Of a stretch of 64,000 bases of DNA, positions 1 through 11,904 are shown piece after piece. Within the stretch, counting starts at the first letter, position 1. Each line of letters starts with the position of its first letter. The DNA lies in NCBI GenBank assembly GCA_029532415.1, contig JAQOTA010000053.1, forward strand, positions 5,642,001-5,706,000, written 5' to 3'. The stretch comes from Marasmius tenuissimus (lineage: Eukaryota; Basidiomycota; Agaricomycetes; Agaricales; Marasmiaceae). The notes below the pieces were generated by a model, which saw only the letters and a program-made list of their open reading frames with translations, was not told the DNA's origin and searched no databases. The position numbers and the translations under genes were made by a program.

Positions 1-1217
1 TTGCGTATCGCTGGCTGGCGACGCGAGCAATGCTGCCTGCCTAGCTCTAGGCTAAGGGCCAGGCAACAAGGCTCGGATCTTATAACAAGTGACGGCACGA
101 AATTGGCCCTCCTCGCTTTTAAGAACCCGACCGGGACCTGGCGGGTGAAGTGCGCTCGAAAGCAGCTGAAGCCCGATTGCAGCCCGAAGTTTGTTGTGGG
201 CTTCAGAGACCTCCTCGAAGATGTGTTGTCGCCCCCGAAATACATCGTCCATTGCATGATCCCCATTCTATGGCATGTCTTTACGAGGCTGAGCGATGAT
301 GGTCATGATCAATCAGTTGCGAGGGACATGATCTTGGTACCAGGTCAGATCTTGCGTGAGAGGTAAGTAAGTGCGCCTCTCCGCCTCCATCGCATGATCG
401 CGATGATGTGTTGGTCTCGTTGACGAATTTCTCCTCAAGACTGTATAGCTGTCGCAGCTGGCTCAACACAAGATATACACCTATGGTGACAGCGTGTCCC
501 TTTCCATGATTTTTTGTCGTGGCGGGACTGACAGTGGCAATGAACACACAGAAATAGGCACGCACCAAAGTCGTTAAATTCCTCCGAGGAACAATTGGAT
601 GCCGCTTTGACAAGTCTTGGGTCTACGTTCCGACCCTTAGAGTCAGACAACCCTTGGCCAAAACCCACCGCGTCAGAGAAGCCTTGGAGCAGAGATCAGT
701 GGTTTCATTCTCCATTTTTCCAGAGTTCCGTCCTATTGATCCGAGAAAGCCTATCGTTTTTGTTGGGATTCAGCCGAGCTCGACCGCTACCATTAGAGCG
801 AGGTGAAGAACTCTGCTACGGCTTTGGGCTTCCGTCTGCAGTCTCAACCGCGTTACCGGTCTTCTTTATTGATTTTCTACGAGTGCCAACTGATAGGAAT
901 TTACCCCGGAGTATCTGCAACCAAGGTACGCCATGAGTCTCCGTCACCAGCATACACAACAGAACGTCCCTGTAAACTACCCGAATGACGTGTGTCCTGG
1001 GCAGGCTGCTTTTGGGTTTCTTGCTATTGCGCAGTAGATTCGACGGCGTCCTGGTGCAGGGTTGGATTGTGATGCTTGTCCTTATCCTTGTTAGTACACA
1101 TTTTCTGTGCTCTCCATCACCATTTTCAAATCCTTCTATTCACTTAGTACGTTCTACCCTCGATACGCCGTGGCCGGCCCAGATTTATAGCCACCCCGGA
1201 TGTAGGGTAGTCCTCCC
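1..1217. other. Upstream region, no supported gene
   Basis: Short open frames exist on both strands, but none has a recognisable domain, a splice-consistent extension or a convincing start. The last 70 bases carry TATA-like stretches that belong to the P450 downstream. I see nothing else here. Confidence 0.5.
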
Positions 1218-1224
1218 TATAAAT
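1218..1224 (+). promoter_or_regulatory. TATA box of the first P450
   Basis: TATAAAT lies 36 nt before the ATG of the P450 gene. The spacing is short but possible for a fungal gene with a short leader. A second TATA-like sequence (TTTATAG) lies about 35 nt further upstream. The call rests on sequence and position only. Confidence 0.4.
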
Positions 1225-1259
1225 TAGGCCCCCGCACGTATCGTCCTTCCAGCAACGAC

Positions 1260-3568
1260 ATGCACTCAGCTTTGCCTATCTCGCTGGTCGCGGTCATCGT
1301 CTTCCTGATCCTTCGACGACTCACTGGTGCGAGCCGTCGCGTACCATCGCTACCACCTGGACCAAAGGGACTTCCTCTCATCGGCAATCTTCGCGATATC
1401 GCTAATCAACAAAACCTCCTCTGGGAGACCTACACTCAGTGGGCGCAGCGTTATGGCGACGTGTTCCATCTCGACGTCTTCGGAGCCCATACTATCGTTC
1501 TCAACTCACATGAAGCCATAACGGAGCTTCTTGAGAAGAGGTCTCAAAACTATTCGGACAGACCAGGTTGGCGATGATATTGCTCTTAGCGGACATGAAT
1601 TATCATGCTCATTGTGATTGCTTGCAGAGATGCCTATGCTCCACGATCTTGTGGGGTGCGTATCCTTTTCTTTGCGACGTTGAATCTCACTCATTTCCAT
1701 ATCTCTTCAGAGGAAAGTGGCAAATTGCTTGTGAGCCCTGCTTCAGAAGCTTTCCCGTGATGTCCGTGCCCGCTCATCCCGTCTTTTGGTGTCCATAGTC
1801 ATGAGATATTCGGACTCGTGGAGGTAAAGGGCCCCTTGACTCGTGTCTCTATGTGATTGTCCTGGTTAACTCACAAAGCTTGGTATTCTAGGCTGCATCG
1901 AAAGACGTTCCACCAATCGTTCCAGCCCTCAATTTTGTCTGAGTACCATGAAATCCAGCGGAACGAGGCAACTTCGTTGATGGAGAAGCTAACGGCATCC
2001 CCTCAAGACCTCATTGAGCATGTGAACCAGTGAGTGCCAGGGCAAATCACGATCGTTTCTTTTCTGCTAAATCGATTGGACAGCTACACAGGCGCCATTG
2101 TGCTCAAGGTGATATACGGCTATAACCTTCAGACGAAAGACGACCCGTACCTCGAGCTGATGCACAAAGCGGTGGAGGGACTAATTCCAGCAATGATCCA
2201 TGGATCGTTTTGGGTCGATTATCTTCCCATACTGAAACATATTCCCGGTAAGTACGATACGGTCGTCTGGGATGACATATTCTCAATGCTCACTTACGTC
2301 TTCATAAGCTTGGGTCCCCGGAGCGATATTCAAGAAGAAGGCGGTAGTTTGGCTTCAATGCGTCGAGGCGTTGAAGGAAAAACCGTGGGACTGGGTGAAA
2401 CAAGCCGTGGTATGAATTCAAGTCTCAAGTCTGAAAGACGGATTCATCCTCATTGTTCCGCCCTCCATCAATAGGAGAATGGGACTGCTGAATCCTCTTT
2501 CTGCACCAGCGTGACTGAACGCCTGTGTGTTACTCTGGGAGACGGTTCGGATACGGAAGACATGATCAAGAATTCCGCGTTTTCTGCGTATGCAGGTGCG
2601 AACCGTCGTTTCTGAACGCCACTGAAGATCTAACCGCACTTACCTATGCAGCCGGTGTGGAAACGGTGAGCTACCTTATCGAATCTACACGTCGTGGGAA
2701 ACTAACTTACGCGCCTGGCCACATTAGAGTGTCTCGGCACTCATGTCTTTCATCCTCGCCATGACACTACATCCAGAATGCCAAATACAGGCCCAGAAGG
2801 AGATTGATAGCGTAGTTGGTCCCAATCACGTCCCCGACTTCAGTGATCGCGACCGACTGCCCTACGTCAACGCAATTATTGCTGAGACCTTAAGATGGAA
2901 TCCGGTTACACCCCTGGGTGAGCGCTTTTGAAGCCTCAATGTGTAACGATATTTCTGAGACTGCTATGTTTCCCAAGCTCTTCCTCATCGAGCCCTCAAG
3001 GATGATGTTTACGCTGGCTATTTTATACCGGCAGGTGGGTCAAAGTTCTTGTTCGTCGTGTTCCGGTATCTGACTGGACTTGGCCAACAGGTTCAACGAT
3101 TGTTGGAAACGCCTGGTATGTCGAACGATCTCGTTGAGCTTGCGGAGCACTAAGGGGAACCTTCACAGGGCGGTCTTGCACGATGAGAAACTTTACGGTC
3201 CCGATGTCATGAAATTCAACCCAGACAGATTTATGAAAGCCGATGGAAGCAATCCCCCCAATCCCGAGAATCATGCCTTTGGGTTCGGGAGAAGGTATCT
3301 TTGTTCATTGAAGGCAATTTGCTTCCCTGATTGACGCGTGCCTCACAGGATATGTCCCGGAAAGGGCTTCGCACTCAACTCATTGTACATTGCCGTGACC
3401 CATATTCTGGCGACCTTCACCGTTGCGAAGTCACTCGATGAAAACGGAAAGGAGGTTGTACCTGAGGTTAAGTACAGTGCCGGAGGAACAAGGTTCGTGT
3501 ACTTCAAATCTAAAAGGGTCCCCTCTGGACAAAACTCTAGGCTTCGTCCGATGACGTTTGAGCGCTGA
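1260..3568 (+). CDS. Cytochrome P450 monooxygenase, microsomal, multi-exon
   Basis: A haem-thiolate monooxygenase that would sit in the ER membrane and work with a P450 reductase; the substrate is unknown. The N-terminus has a hydrophobic anchor (about residues 4-20) followed by the proline hinge PPGPKGLPLIGN. Further exons encode the C-helix WRLHRK, the I-helix AGVET, the K-helix ETLRW (ExxR), PERF-like NPDRF, and the haem loop FGFGRR-ICPGKGFA, which is split by an intron at about 3300-3350 and keeps the cysteine. Splicing of about ten exons keeps the frame to TGA at 3566. One junction, between about 1650 and 1850 ahead of the C-helix, could not be resolved cleanly, so that exon may be mis-modelled or degenerate. 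The start is the first ATG, directly ahead of the anchor. The overall look resembles the large O-methylsterigmatocystin oxidoreductase-like group of mushroom P450s. There is no obvious partner gene next to it. Confidence 0.88.
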
Positions 3569-4915
3569 GCGTTCGGCTCCGGCGTCTTGATCCATCACCT
3601 CCGGACCTTCGACACTCGACCTCCGAACCTTCAGCACTCCCAATGGGACGATTCTGGAGGACCTTGGACGGACTCATATCGAACCGTATGTAGGTCAATC
3701 TATCAATTCTAATTTCTGGAATTTCCAAGAGTCCTGTAATGATAGATTCTGGAAACGATAGGAACGCGTTCACCGCTACGTTACACTGTATCAATCAATC
3801 TCTATTCCACTGCTCTGACTAACCAGGCCTCCCAATTTCAGTTTTGAAGCAGAATTTACGGTATTTGCCGTGGTCGAGTTGGCGTGCCTCGACAAGCGCC
3901 GTGGTCTGTGCGTCTATTGACAACTATTTGGCCCGACCGAGTTTCACAGTGTTCCCTGTGCGGCGCTGTGCCTCTCTTTTGTTTTCTCCCGCCGTCCGTT
4001 CCTACCAACATATTCATCCGTTTGAGTATTATCATCGCGGGTGACAGGACGCTCAAAATAGCCACACTACAGGTCGGAAAGTGCAACAGGCACAGGTTAG
4101 GTGGGGTAATCGGACTCTACTATGTGCATCATATATTCAGGAGTATTTAGCGCGATATAGCCTAAACAACGCGTTTCTTTCTCCCTCTAGAACATTGAAA
4201 AGTGCCGGTAAGGACATCCGAAGCCTTTGCTGGGCACGAGACGCGGGAAGTAGGCCGTTACTTTGCAATCGGATAAGGGAGCGTTTGGTGAGTTCTCAAG
4301 TTCTCAATCCTTTATACTTGTCTGAATTCGCGCTCAGCAATTTCAGATATGTGTCTTCACCGTGTCAAGAACTCGCGATATTTCCACGGTTCTGCCAACT
4401 ACGAGCAGCTGCCGGCACATGCCACATAGTACATTCTCAATCGATTGCATCGCCTGCTACTAGCTTTGATGGCGCTTTGCCACCAGTTCATCGAGTCACA
4501 TATAAAGGCCTTATTGCGCACCATGGATGATACACGGGTGCCATCTTCAACCCAAAGACCTCAGATTACCACCTTCCTCACCATCAGCAAACAGGCAACT
4601 TTATAACTGTATTTACACCAAGTATAGTATCTACAAACATCTCTTCAAATATTTGGTTTTACTTGCTATTTACCCTTTCAGTGAGCCCGTTACGAGATGA
4701 TATGTTCTCCATGCGATACTAATCACAATATCTTAGACTATAGCCGGGATCCTGCAACCACACGCCGTTATACAATTTGCTTTCCCGGTGAGTTGATTTA
4801 CACTCATGGCATTCCGTTCGTATAACTGACACTATGATGTTCTTCATAGATACTTTGTCTTCATCGTGATATATAAAGGATTTGACACTGCAGGCAATGC
4901 GGGATCGTGTCGCTG
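3569..4915. other. Intergenic, no supported gene
   Basis: Open frames of up to about 150 codons occur (for example 4081-4530), but none shows a domain or splice-supported extension. A TATA-like ATATAAAGG at about 4499 has no convincing gene behind it. Confidence 0.4.
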
Positions 4916-5077
4916 TGAACCGAGTTCAACTCTTTTTACGCTCGGTTTCCGCCAAGTTTACCACAAATTGGCTGCATGTCCTACTTCACGTGACTTTCTC
5001 CTGCATGAGGCGAAGGCATGGACAACTTGCAGTGAACTTGGTGGAAACCGAGCGTAAACAGAGTTTACCTCGGTTCA
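4916..5077. repeat. Fold-back element with 45-bp inverted arms
   Basis: The left arm, 4916-4960, begins TGAACCGAG and contains TTTACGCTCGGTTTCC. The right arm, 5033-5077, is its reverse complement with a handful of mismatches, and contains GGAAACCGAGCGTAAA. The 72-bp spacer has no coding content. A 162-bp unit with near-perfect inverted ends looks like a small fold-back or MITE-type element. No target-site duplication is evident. Confidence 0.7.
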
Positions 5078-8000
5078 TGATGACAAGAGCCCACTTTGCC
5101 TGCAGTGTGATCGGTGACCTCCAACTCGCAGACCGCACCAAGCACTTAGGAAATAGAATTTGTTGTAGAGCATATGGACATACGTGTGTTGACAGGTCAA
5201 TTTCAGAGCCTCTCGTTCCCCATTCCTCACTGTCGGACGATCCCTGGTCCCTGGAAGATGCTCCAAACTAAAAATCAAAATGTTCATAGTATCTGTGGAC
5301 GGGTATTTCGTTTGCTAGTTATTCTCCGTGCTGGTTATGTCGAGTTTGGATCATGTACTAAAGTCCAACCAAGCCTGCCACCTACCTATCAGCACCTCTG
5401 GTGTTCCATGCTCATTCTGGTCATGAATTCTTCTCAATCGCAGTAACACGCTACACTCTGCTCAAATCAAGAAAGCCAAACGCCGACTTAAATGTGGGTG
5501 ATTCAACTACCTCTCGAACGTGTCCCAAGGCACGCCGCCTTCTTGAACGAAATTCTAGTGGGCTGGAAGTCGAGAGCCGGTCTGGTGAGGGTACTTTGTG
5601 GCTGTCAGAATTTGTGCTTACTCTTTCGAGTTGTGCCCATAGATTCAAAACCCTCAAGGAGCCCCGCCGTTTCACTCTCTTCATGAATGGCACCTGTGGC
5701 TGAGGTGGGCAAGGTCTAACTGGTATTTCGTTGAGTGGCTTCGTAGCAAATTGGCAAACATCTGCCGAGAGACCTACCAAGGGTATTATCAAGATCGCAG
5801 CGATCGCCTATGGTGGTATTTATGGACTTTGGCATCTAAGATGAAGTAGATTGTAGATTGAAAGACGTCCACTGACAGGTCTGAGGAAACCTGTATTATG
5901 TTGGTCACTGGCCGCGTTCGTGCGGAGCGATAGAAGGCAGCCGCACGGTCAAACTAATGGGCGACGACTAGCCGCGGGCCCTTCCGACAATCTCAATGGA
6001 AGAGGGGAATTAGGGACTCAGATCAATGTCACGGCAAGTATGAAAGGGGGATTGGCACGCACGGACCAACACACTCACATTTCGTTTCTATTTGGGCACA
6101 GCGCTACAGGCTCGGACTCGCCAGCGGCCACCATTTACACAAGATCCGCCCAGCAGTAGGAAGCCTCAGGATCGTTTTCAAGAGGGGACAAAAGGGGGAG
6201 TGCTACTGAGAGCATTCTTGTGAAAGGGGGGAAACCTGTTGTCATTTTCATGTTCATTGTGAGCCACTTTATACTATACTGTATCGACCTTTCCTTCTGG
6301 GCCATAGATTTCACCCATGCGACCTCCGACTCTCTGTTTCGGCCGTTACTTGGCGTATAGGTATTAGATATCGTCATTTTTCGTTGAAGCAGGTAGAATC
6401 GTCTCTGATCTCACCAGAATTTTGCTGGCCATTACCCACTCTGGCACTTCAACCAAGCTATTCATTTCGACTTTTGACCGGTTGGCCCTTGATAGCTGGT
6501 TTGCTCTCTCAAGTTGATGGATTGACTTGGCTGCCTCTCGCTTTTTGGTCCGATACTGTAGTCGCCGGTTCAAGGTCAGAGAGACAACAATGAACAAGGA
6601 GGTTATGTACCGTGCAGTGTGATCTCAGATAATGGTTCGAGTCTCGAATAATGGCTCTTGAGTGTGACTCGCTTGTATGGGACTCACTGAAAGTGTGCTC
6701 GAGAGGGTATGTATACTATGCCAATTCGGCTATTGAACAAAGAAAGGAAAAACGGGGAGATTCAGGACGCAGCGGAATGGTGCCTCTCTTGATTTGAGTA
6801 ATGATATTGGAGGTATATTTTGGTCATATTACGCGCTATAGGGCAGACATTGAACAGCATTCTAGAAGTATGTACTAAGACCAACCTAATGTGAGATTGT
6901 TGAAAACCTGCGGCATACTCGCGGCGTCTCCCGTCCAAAAGCAGCGCTTGATCAGCACTGGTCATCGATTTCACACCCTTTTCATTGAGTCGGAATATGT
7001 TTCCGAGTGGCAAGTGCTCAGATCTCGGCCCAGCTTCCCACAAACTCGCGACGCGTTCAGGTCGCGTCAGTCACGCGCAATCACGTGCCCTCCTGCTCAT
7101 GCTCAGACTGTCACTGAGCCTCGGCCCTCCCAGGACGGCAAGCCCGTCCAGAAAAAATCTCCAAATTGTCCGAGTTATCTAGTGCCTATAAAAGGCAGCA
7201 TACCTCTTCTGAATAATCAAATCGTACGTTGGTCGTGCGCGAAAGGTTGAGTGCTGAAGGATCGGTGATGAAACGGCGAATGCCCGGAGCTTACGCACTG
7301 ACGGTTGACGTCAATAATTTTGTCCAAAGGGGGCCCCCATACAAATCGCAGACGGTAATCAGACTCAATTTCTTTTGCTCGCATCGCAGCCATCCAATGC
7401 CGTTCCAGTGCAGATTTATTCCCAGGTCCCCCAGCGTTATAGGAAACCTGGAGAAAAGACAGAACGCCTGAGCGGGAAAGAATTGTGAAATATGCTACCG
7501 TTCACCAAAACACTTGTAACTCCTGTATTGTAGACCATAATCTGAATCTACCTTGACCCAGTTTTACTCTTTAGAAGCTGCTTTCAGAGTTTGAGTACAG
7601 TTATAAGCAAGCTTAAGTGGTAGCAGGTGGCCTCTCCTACCTCAGTATGTTTCATTTGGGTGAGGATGGGGGAAAAACAACAACGAAAAAACATCCTTGT
7701 AGGTGCTTGTAGGCGCATTGACCGAAGGATGAGATCATTTCGATCAACTTGTGACGCAGGTGACAAAACCGTGACTTTGATGTGACACCCGTTCTTGTTT
7801 AAGTACAACCTTGACCTTTCGAAGCCGAACACTCTTCCGCACCTGTTCCCGGGTCCTCCTTTGTCTTCCAGCCTCTTTCAGTCTTTTATTTGGTACGTGC
7901 CTATCGTAAATGCATCATATTCGTGGAATTGGGCCAAGAAAGCTTCCGACCGTAGAACTTCGTTACCCGCAATGGGGGCCGCCCTCACGCGCATTGAAAC

Positions 8001-8150
8001 CGGAGCTTCCTACGATCCTCGAGTCACGAGTGGAGTCCGAAAACCGATCTTTCTCGGTGAGTTCATTGCCGAGAGACACTTTCATGTGGTCTGATTATCT
8101 CCTCCTGGCTTACATCATTCCCACTGTGGTGTATCAAGATGCTCACAGGG
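5078..8150. other. Gene-poor intergenic region
   Basis: No frame in this stretch has a recognisable motif or a splice-consistent chain. A TATA-like CTATAAAAGG at about 7186 has no supported gene downstream. It may hold decayed sequence. Confidence 0.4.
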
Positions 8151-8345
8151 TGAAATGGCAGAATTCGCCGACTGGTAAATTGTGTGAAGAATATGAGAAT
8201 TTCTTACAATCTGCTGAGAATCTGCTGAGAATTGTACGATTGGCGAATTCTGGGATATTTCACGCAATTCACGGACAATCCACCGAGAATTATCAAGGCA
8301 ATTTCTCGAGAAAAGGCAAGAATTCGCCATGCAGAAATATCTGAC
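8151..8345. repeat. AATTC-rich short-repeat tract, copy 1
   Basis: Within about 190 bp the motifs GAATTCGCC (twice), GGCGAATTC, CTGCTGAGAAT (in tandem), GAGAATT and CAATTTCTCG recur on both strands. A similar composition appears again at about 9595-9755. The open frame across it looks incidental. This is probably an old repeat rather than a gene. Confidence 0.4.
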
Positions 8346-9594
8346 AATTTACAAACAATCTGCGGATCACTATTCCCTGCCCCTCCTCCCCCGCATCCAG
8401 GTCATTGAATTGACATTGATTGCAGTATGCTACGGTCTACCACATAGAAGAAAACATTGATGATGGAGGTATTAAGTATAGAGCTTCAGTTGATATCTCC
8501 CTCCCAATATCCTCATACAACGCGGCGACCCAGCTCGAGAGCACCACTCTACAACCCTCAACCGGACGATTGGATACATATCCAGGCGATGACTCATGCC
8601 AGAGTGTACACTACTGTAGGAGACCCATCCAGTGAGTGTTAAGCCTGAAATTCTGTAGTTTATGCTCACCTTGTTGCCTTCACAGCTCTGGACCTGCGCC
8701 CTATACAATCACTCGAGAGATCAGCATTGTTTAGGCCATTCACCTGGGCAGGGAACTCACCTCGAGCCGTTGATTAACCCGCTGCCTTTCACAGTACATT
8801 CGAGCTTGTATTCGCGACCGAAGGTTATTCAGAAGTTCAACTGAAGGCAGTGATTGTTCAGGAACTTGTGGCAACGGATGTAACACAAAACATACGAAAG
8901 GGTGGTCTGAAAAGTCCATAGAAGGCTGTAGAAGGCCGGGCTATACAGGTTGGCAAGCGATCGGTACTGATCCGTGATATCAAAGATGGAATCTTACTCA
9001 CGGAAAGCCAACTGCACCCTCTGTCCAGTGCCGAAGATACTCCTTCAAAGGTCACTGAAGGTAGTGGATTGAAGGGACTGAATAGACATTACCTGGCTGG
9101 GAACAGGCACGCTGCATGTCGAGAGGCTGCCGGATGTCTTCTATCGGTATGTTCATCCATCCTCATTGTCAAACCCCCAAGTCCAAGGCTCCAAGCACAT
9201 CATCTCGTACTTCTATCCAATCCTCCCCGATAATCCTGAACTCATCTTCTCCTCCATTATCTCCATGATCTACAGCCTCCCGAACCTTGTCTTGTCCCTG
9301 CAGCGTACTATTCTTGCCACTCGAGATATGTAGGCTTGATTTAGATAGCTCCATGCGCTTTCTTGACATTGCTTTGTTGATACTTCGTGGCTTTTCAGGC
9401 TTTGTCAACCCGTTGAGAAATTGTAGAAGCTATGAAGATGTCAGCCGTAGGCGCAGAGAGAGGATAGATGCGCAATGAGAGCAAGAATTTGACACGTATC
9501 TCGAGCGCGGGAGTGGTCGGAGTCAGGAAGCAAAGTGTTGAAGAAGTCTAAGTCCGCGAGTACGAGTGTACGAAAAATAAGTGCTGTATATTCT

Positions 9595-9755
9595 CGGTAT
9601 ATTCTGGTACATGCTGAGAAATTGTCAGAAATGAGAAAGAGACGAGAATGCGCGAGCTTCAAGAATGACAGCCGGCAAATTCCCAGCAAATTCCAGGAAA
9701 ATCTGGATTTTCTCACAATTCGCCGTCAATCAATTCTCGCCGTTTTACGCTGTGG
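9595..9755. repeat. AATTC-rich short-repeat tract, copy 2
   Basis: It contains GAGAAATTG, GCAAATTCC (twice), ACAATTCGCCG and CAATTCTCGCCG, resembling the tract at 8151-8345. The two share short words rather than a long alignment, so the relationship is tentative. Confidence 0.3.
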
Positions 9756-10073
9756 CTAGGGCTTTGGGAACGAAGGTCAACGCACAACACCGGACTCGTA
9801 TATCTTCTCGCATCACGCCATAAGGTATTTTGTTTCCCCCCTCCCTTTCCAAACGCTCTAATCGAACCATATACAGTTCTTTCGACACCATACACACGCC
9901 ATTCGTGATTTGATCATGATCGAGCACGGGACATACCAAGGTTTACCAGTCCAAATTGGTACAGCTGGTACCGGTAGCTCCAAGCCCGGCTGACCGTGGT
10001 ATTGATATTTGAACTTGTGCGATTCAGACGTGGTCCGAGTGCTTTCTTTCTTCCTTCACACCACGAACTCACC

Positions 10074-11227
10074 ATGGCTACCGTTAATGGATCTCAAACA
10101 GAGATAGCCAGCAAAGTCATGGAGCGTATGCGCTCGTCACTGCCAAAACCACCGCAATTCTCGGACAAATTGGAGGAAAGAGCGTACCTGAAGTTCAGAT
10201 TGGCCCAAGCACTGAGGATATTCGGGAAACGAGGATACGATGAGGGCGTTGCTGGCCATATCACCGTTCGCGTGAGTCTTCGTTAACTACCGGCCCGGAA
10301 TATTGGTCCTCAACGCACGCTCTCAGGATCCCGTTCAGCCACATAACTTTTGGGTTAATCCACTCGTGAGTTGTTATCGCCAGACGGGGGGGGACACCAC
10401 CTGACCTCCCACACAATGATATCAGGGCTTTCATTTCAAATTAATCCAGCCCTCCGATTTACTCCTCGTCGATTCAGAGGGCAACATCCTTGATGAATCT
10501 GGTCCTTATCGAGTGCTCAATGTTGCAGCGTTCATGATCCACTCAAGGATACATGAAGCACGCCCTGACGTGATCTGCGCTGCCCACTCGCACTCCTTCT
10601 ATGGGAAGGTGTTCTCATCATTGGGAATTCCCCTTGATATGATCTCCCAGGATGCCTGTGCGTTCTATGGTGTATGTCATGATGCTCTCTATCTCACAGA
10701 TTGACATGCTGACGTTCCTGCTCCAACAGGACCTGGCTGTCTACGGTGATTACAAGGGGGTTGTCGAGAACGAGGAGGAGGGTAAGGCCATTGCACGGGC
10801 TTTGGGGTCGTCCAAGGTCAGTGACTCTCAAAATACTTGTTACACACGCCTAACCCAAGTCTCTGGTATCCACCCGCCAGGCTGCGATTCTTCAGGTGAG
10901 TGGTAGATCTCGTTTCATAAGGTCCGGAAGACGCCTGACACCTGACTGTGTATCTGTAAGAATCACGGTCTTCTAGTGGCTACTGATACCGTTGAGGCCT
11001 CCATCTATTTCTACATCGCACTGGAGAGAGCATGTCAAGCTCAACTCATGGCAGACTCAGCTGCCGCCGCTCGTGGCGTCTCGACTGTCAAAATACCGGA
11101 CAACCAAGCCGCCATTACGGGGAAAACTGTTGGAGCAAAAAAGACGGGGTGGCTTGCAGGATCTATGGAGTTCAAGATGTTGGAGAGCGAGGAAGGTGTC
11201 AGCTTCAAGTATGAAGGGAGTAAGTAG
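10074..11227 (+). CDS. Class II aldolase/adducin-domain protein
   Basis: A member of the class II aldolase/adducin N-terminal domain family: zinc enzymes that cleave or epimerise sugar phosphates, plus non-enzymatic relatives. It starts MATVNGSQTEIASKVMERM, followed by the family helix RLAQALRIFGKRGYDEGVAGHITVR. Later come the metal-binding pair in AAHSHSFYGK (HxH) and the C-terminal NHGLLV histidine, so the metal site looks intact. Introns fall after ITVR, after NFWVNPL, after CAFYG, after LGSSK and before NHG. The frame is kept to TAG at 11225. The C-terminus (about 80 residues after NHG) is alanine-rich and then charged, as in many fungal homologues. Many fungal members are annotated only as hypothetical, and the substrate cannot be told from sequence. 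The start is the ATG in the context CACCATGG, a good Kozak match. Confidence 0.85.
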
Positions 11228-11904
11228 GTAACTGGAAACCGATAATGGATATATGGTTACCCCTTCGCTGGAGCTTCGCGGGCGTTGGGCGCTTCCTTGC
11301 AAGATCCGGGGTCTGTTTTTCGATGGAGGAAATGGCGTCCGTGGACAACCCCACCGCGCTCGAAGACTACTGCGCCCCGTCGAGGCCGGGGGTGTTTACA
11401 TCATGAGCCATTAGACAGAGGACAGCTTCGAGTCATTACGCGGGCTACACCAGAGTCCGATGGTCTAATACCATGCACTCCGGTAGATTTGGAGCTTGAG
11501 GCTTAAAGAAGATATTTTGAGCGTTGGATAGACAACAGGATCACATTAATCGTGAGATAGATCTATGTGCGGCGTCTATAAGACAGGCACGACAAATAAG
11601 AAGTGTTTAAGGTGCGCATAGAGGAAATAAAGGCTACAGGTTTGGAAAGTTTGTGCAACGTGAGGTAGAGATGATGGAGAGCAATCAGTAATGGCTACAA
11701 GTTTTGCAATGGTGCGAGGGTATCGGGTATGATGTGGACAAGAAATTGAGAAGAACTAGGAGGATTAGGACGGGTAGTAATATATCATGAGAAGAAAGTG
11801 AGATTGAGCAAGAAATCACAACCGAAGAGAAGAGAAGAGAGTAGTGTGAACGTCCAGCGTGGCAGACTCCGGAGGAGCTTTTCAAAAATAGTGTGAAGAA
11901 TGAT
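11228..11904. other. Convergent 3' intergenic region
   Basis: This lies between the ends of the aldolase-type gene and the Clp1-like gene, which converge here. It holds 3' untranslated sequence only, as far as I can see. Confidence 0.4.

Noticed and set aside
1..366. Open frame from the first base of the window
   Set aside because: It starts with TTG, has no motif, and has no support from neighbouring sequence.
1260..3568. Idea that the P450s, SDR array and aldolase form a metabolite gene cluster
   Set aside because: No polyketide, peptide or terpene core enzyme is present, and housekeeping genes (SFM1, ATG1, EZH2) are interspersed over tens of kilobases.
7910..8344. A 144-codon open frame on the plus strand
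   Set aside because: Its second half lies in the AATTC-rich repeat tract, there is no domain, and no splice partner; probably incidental.
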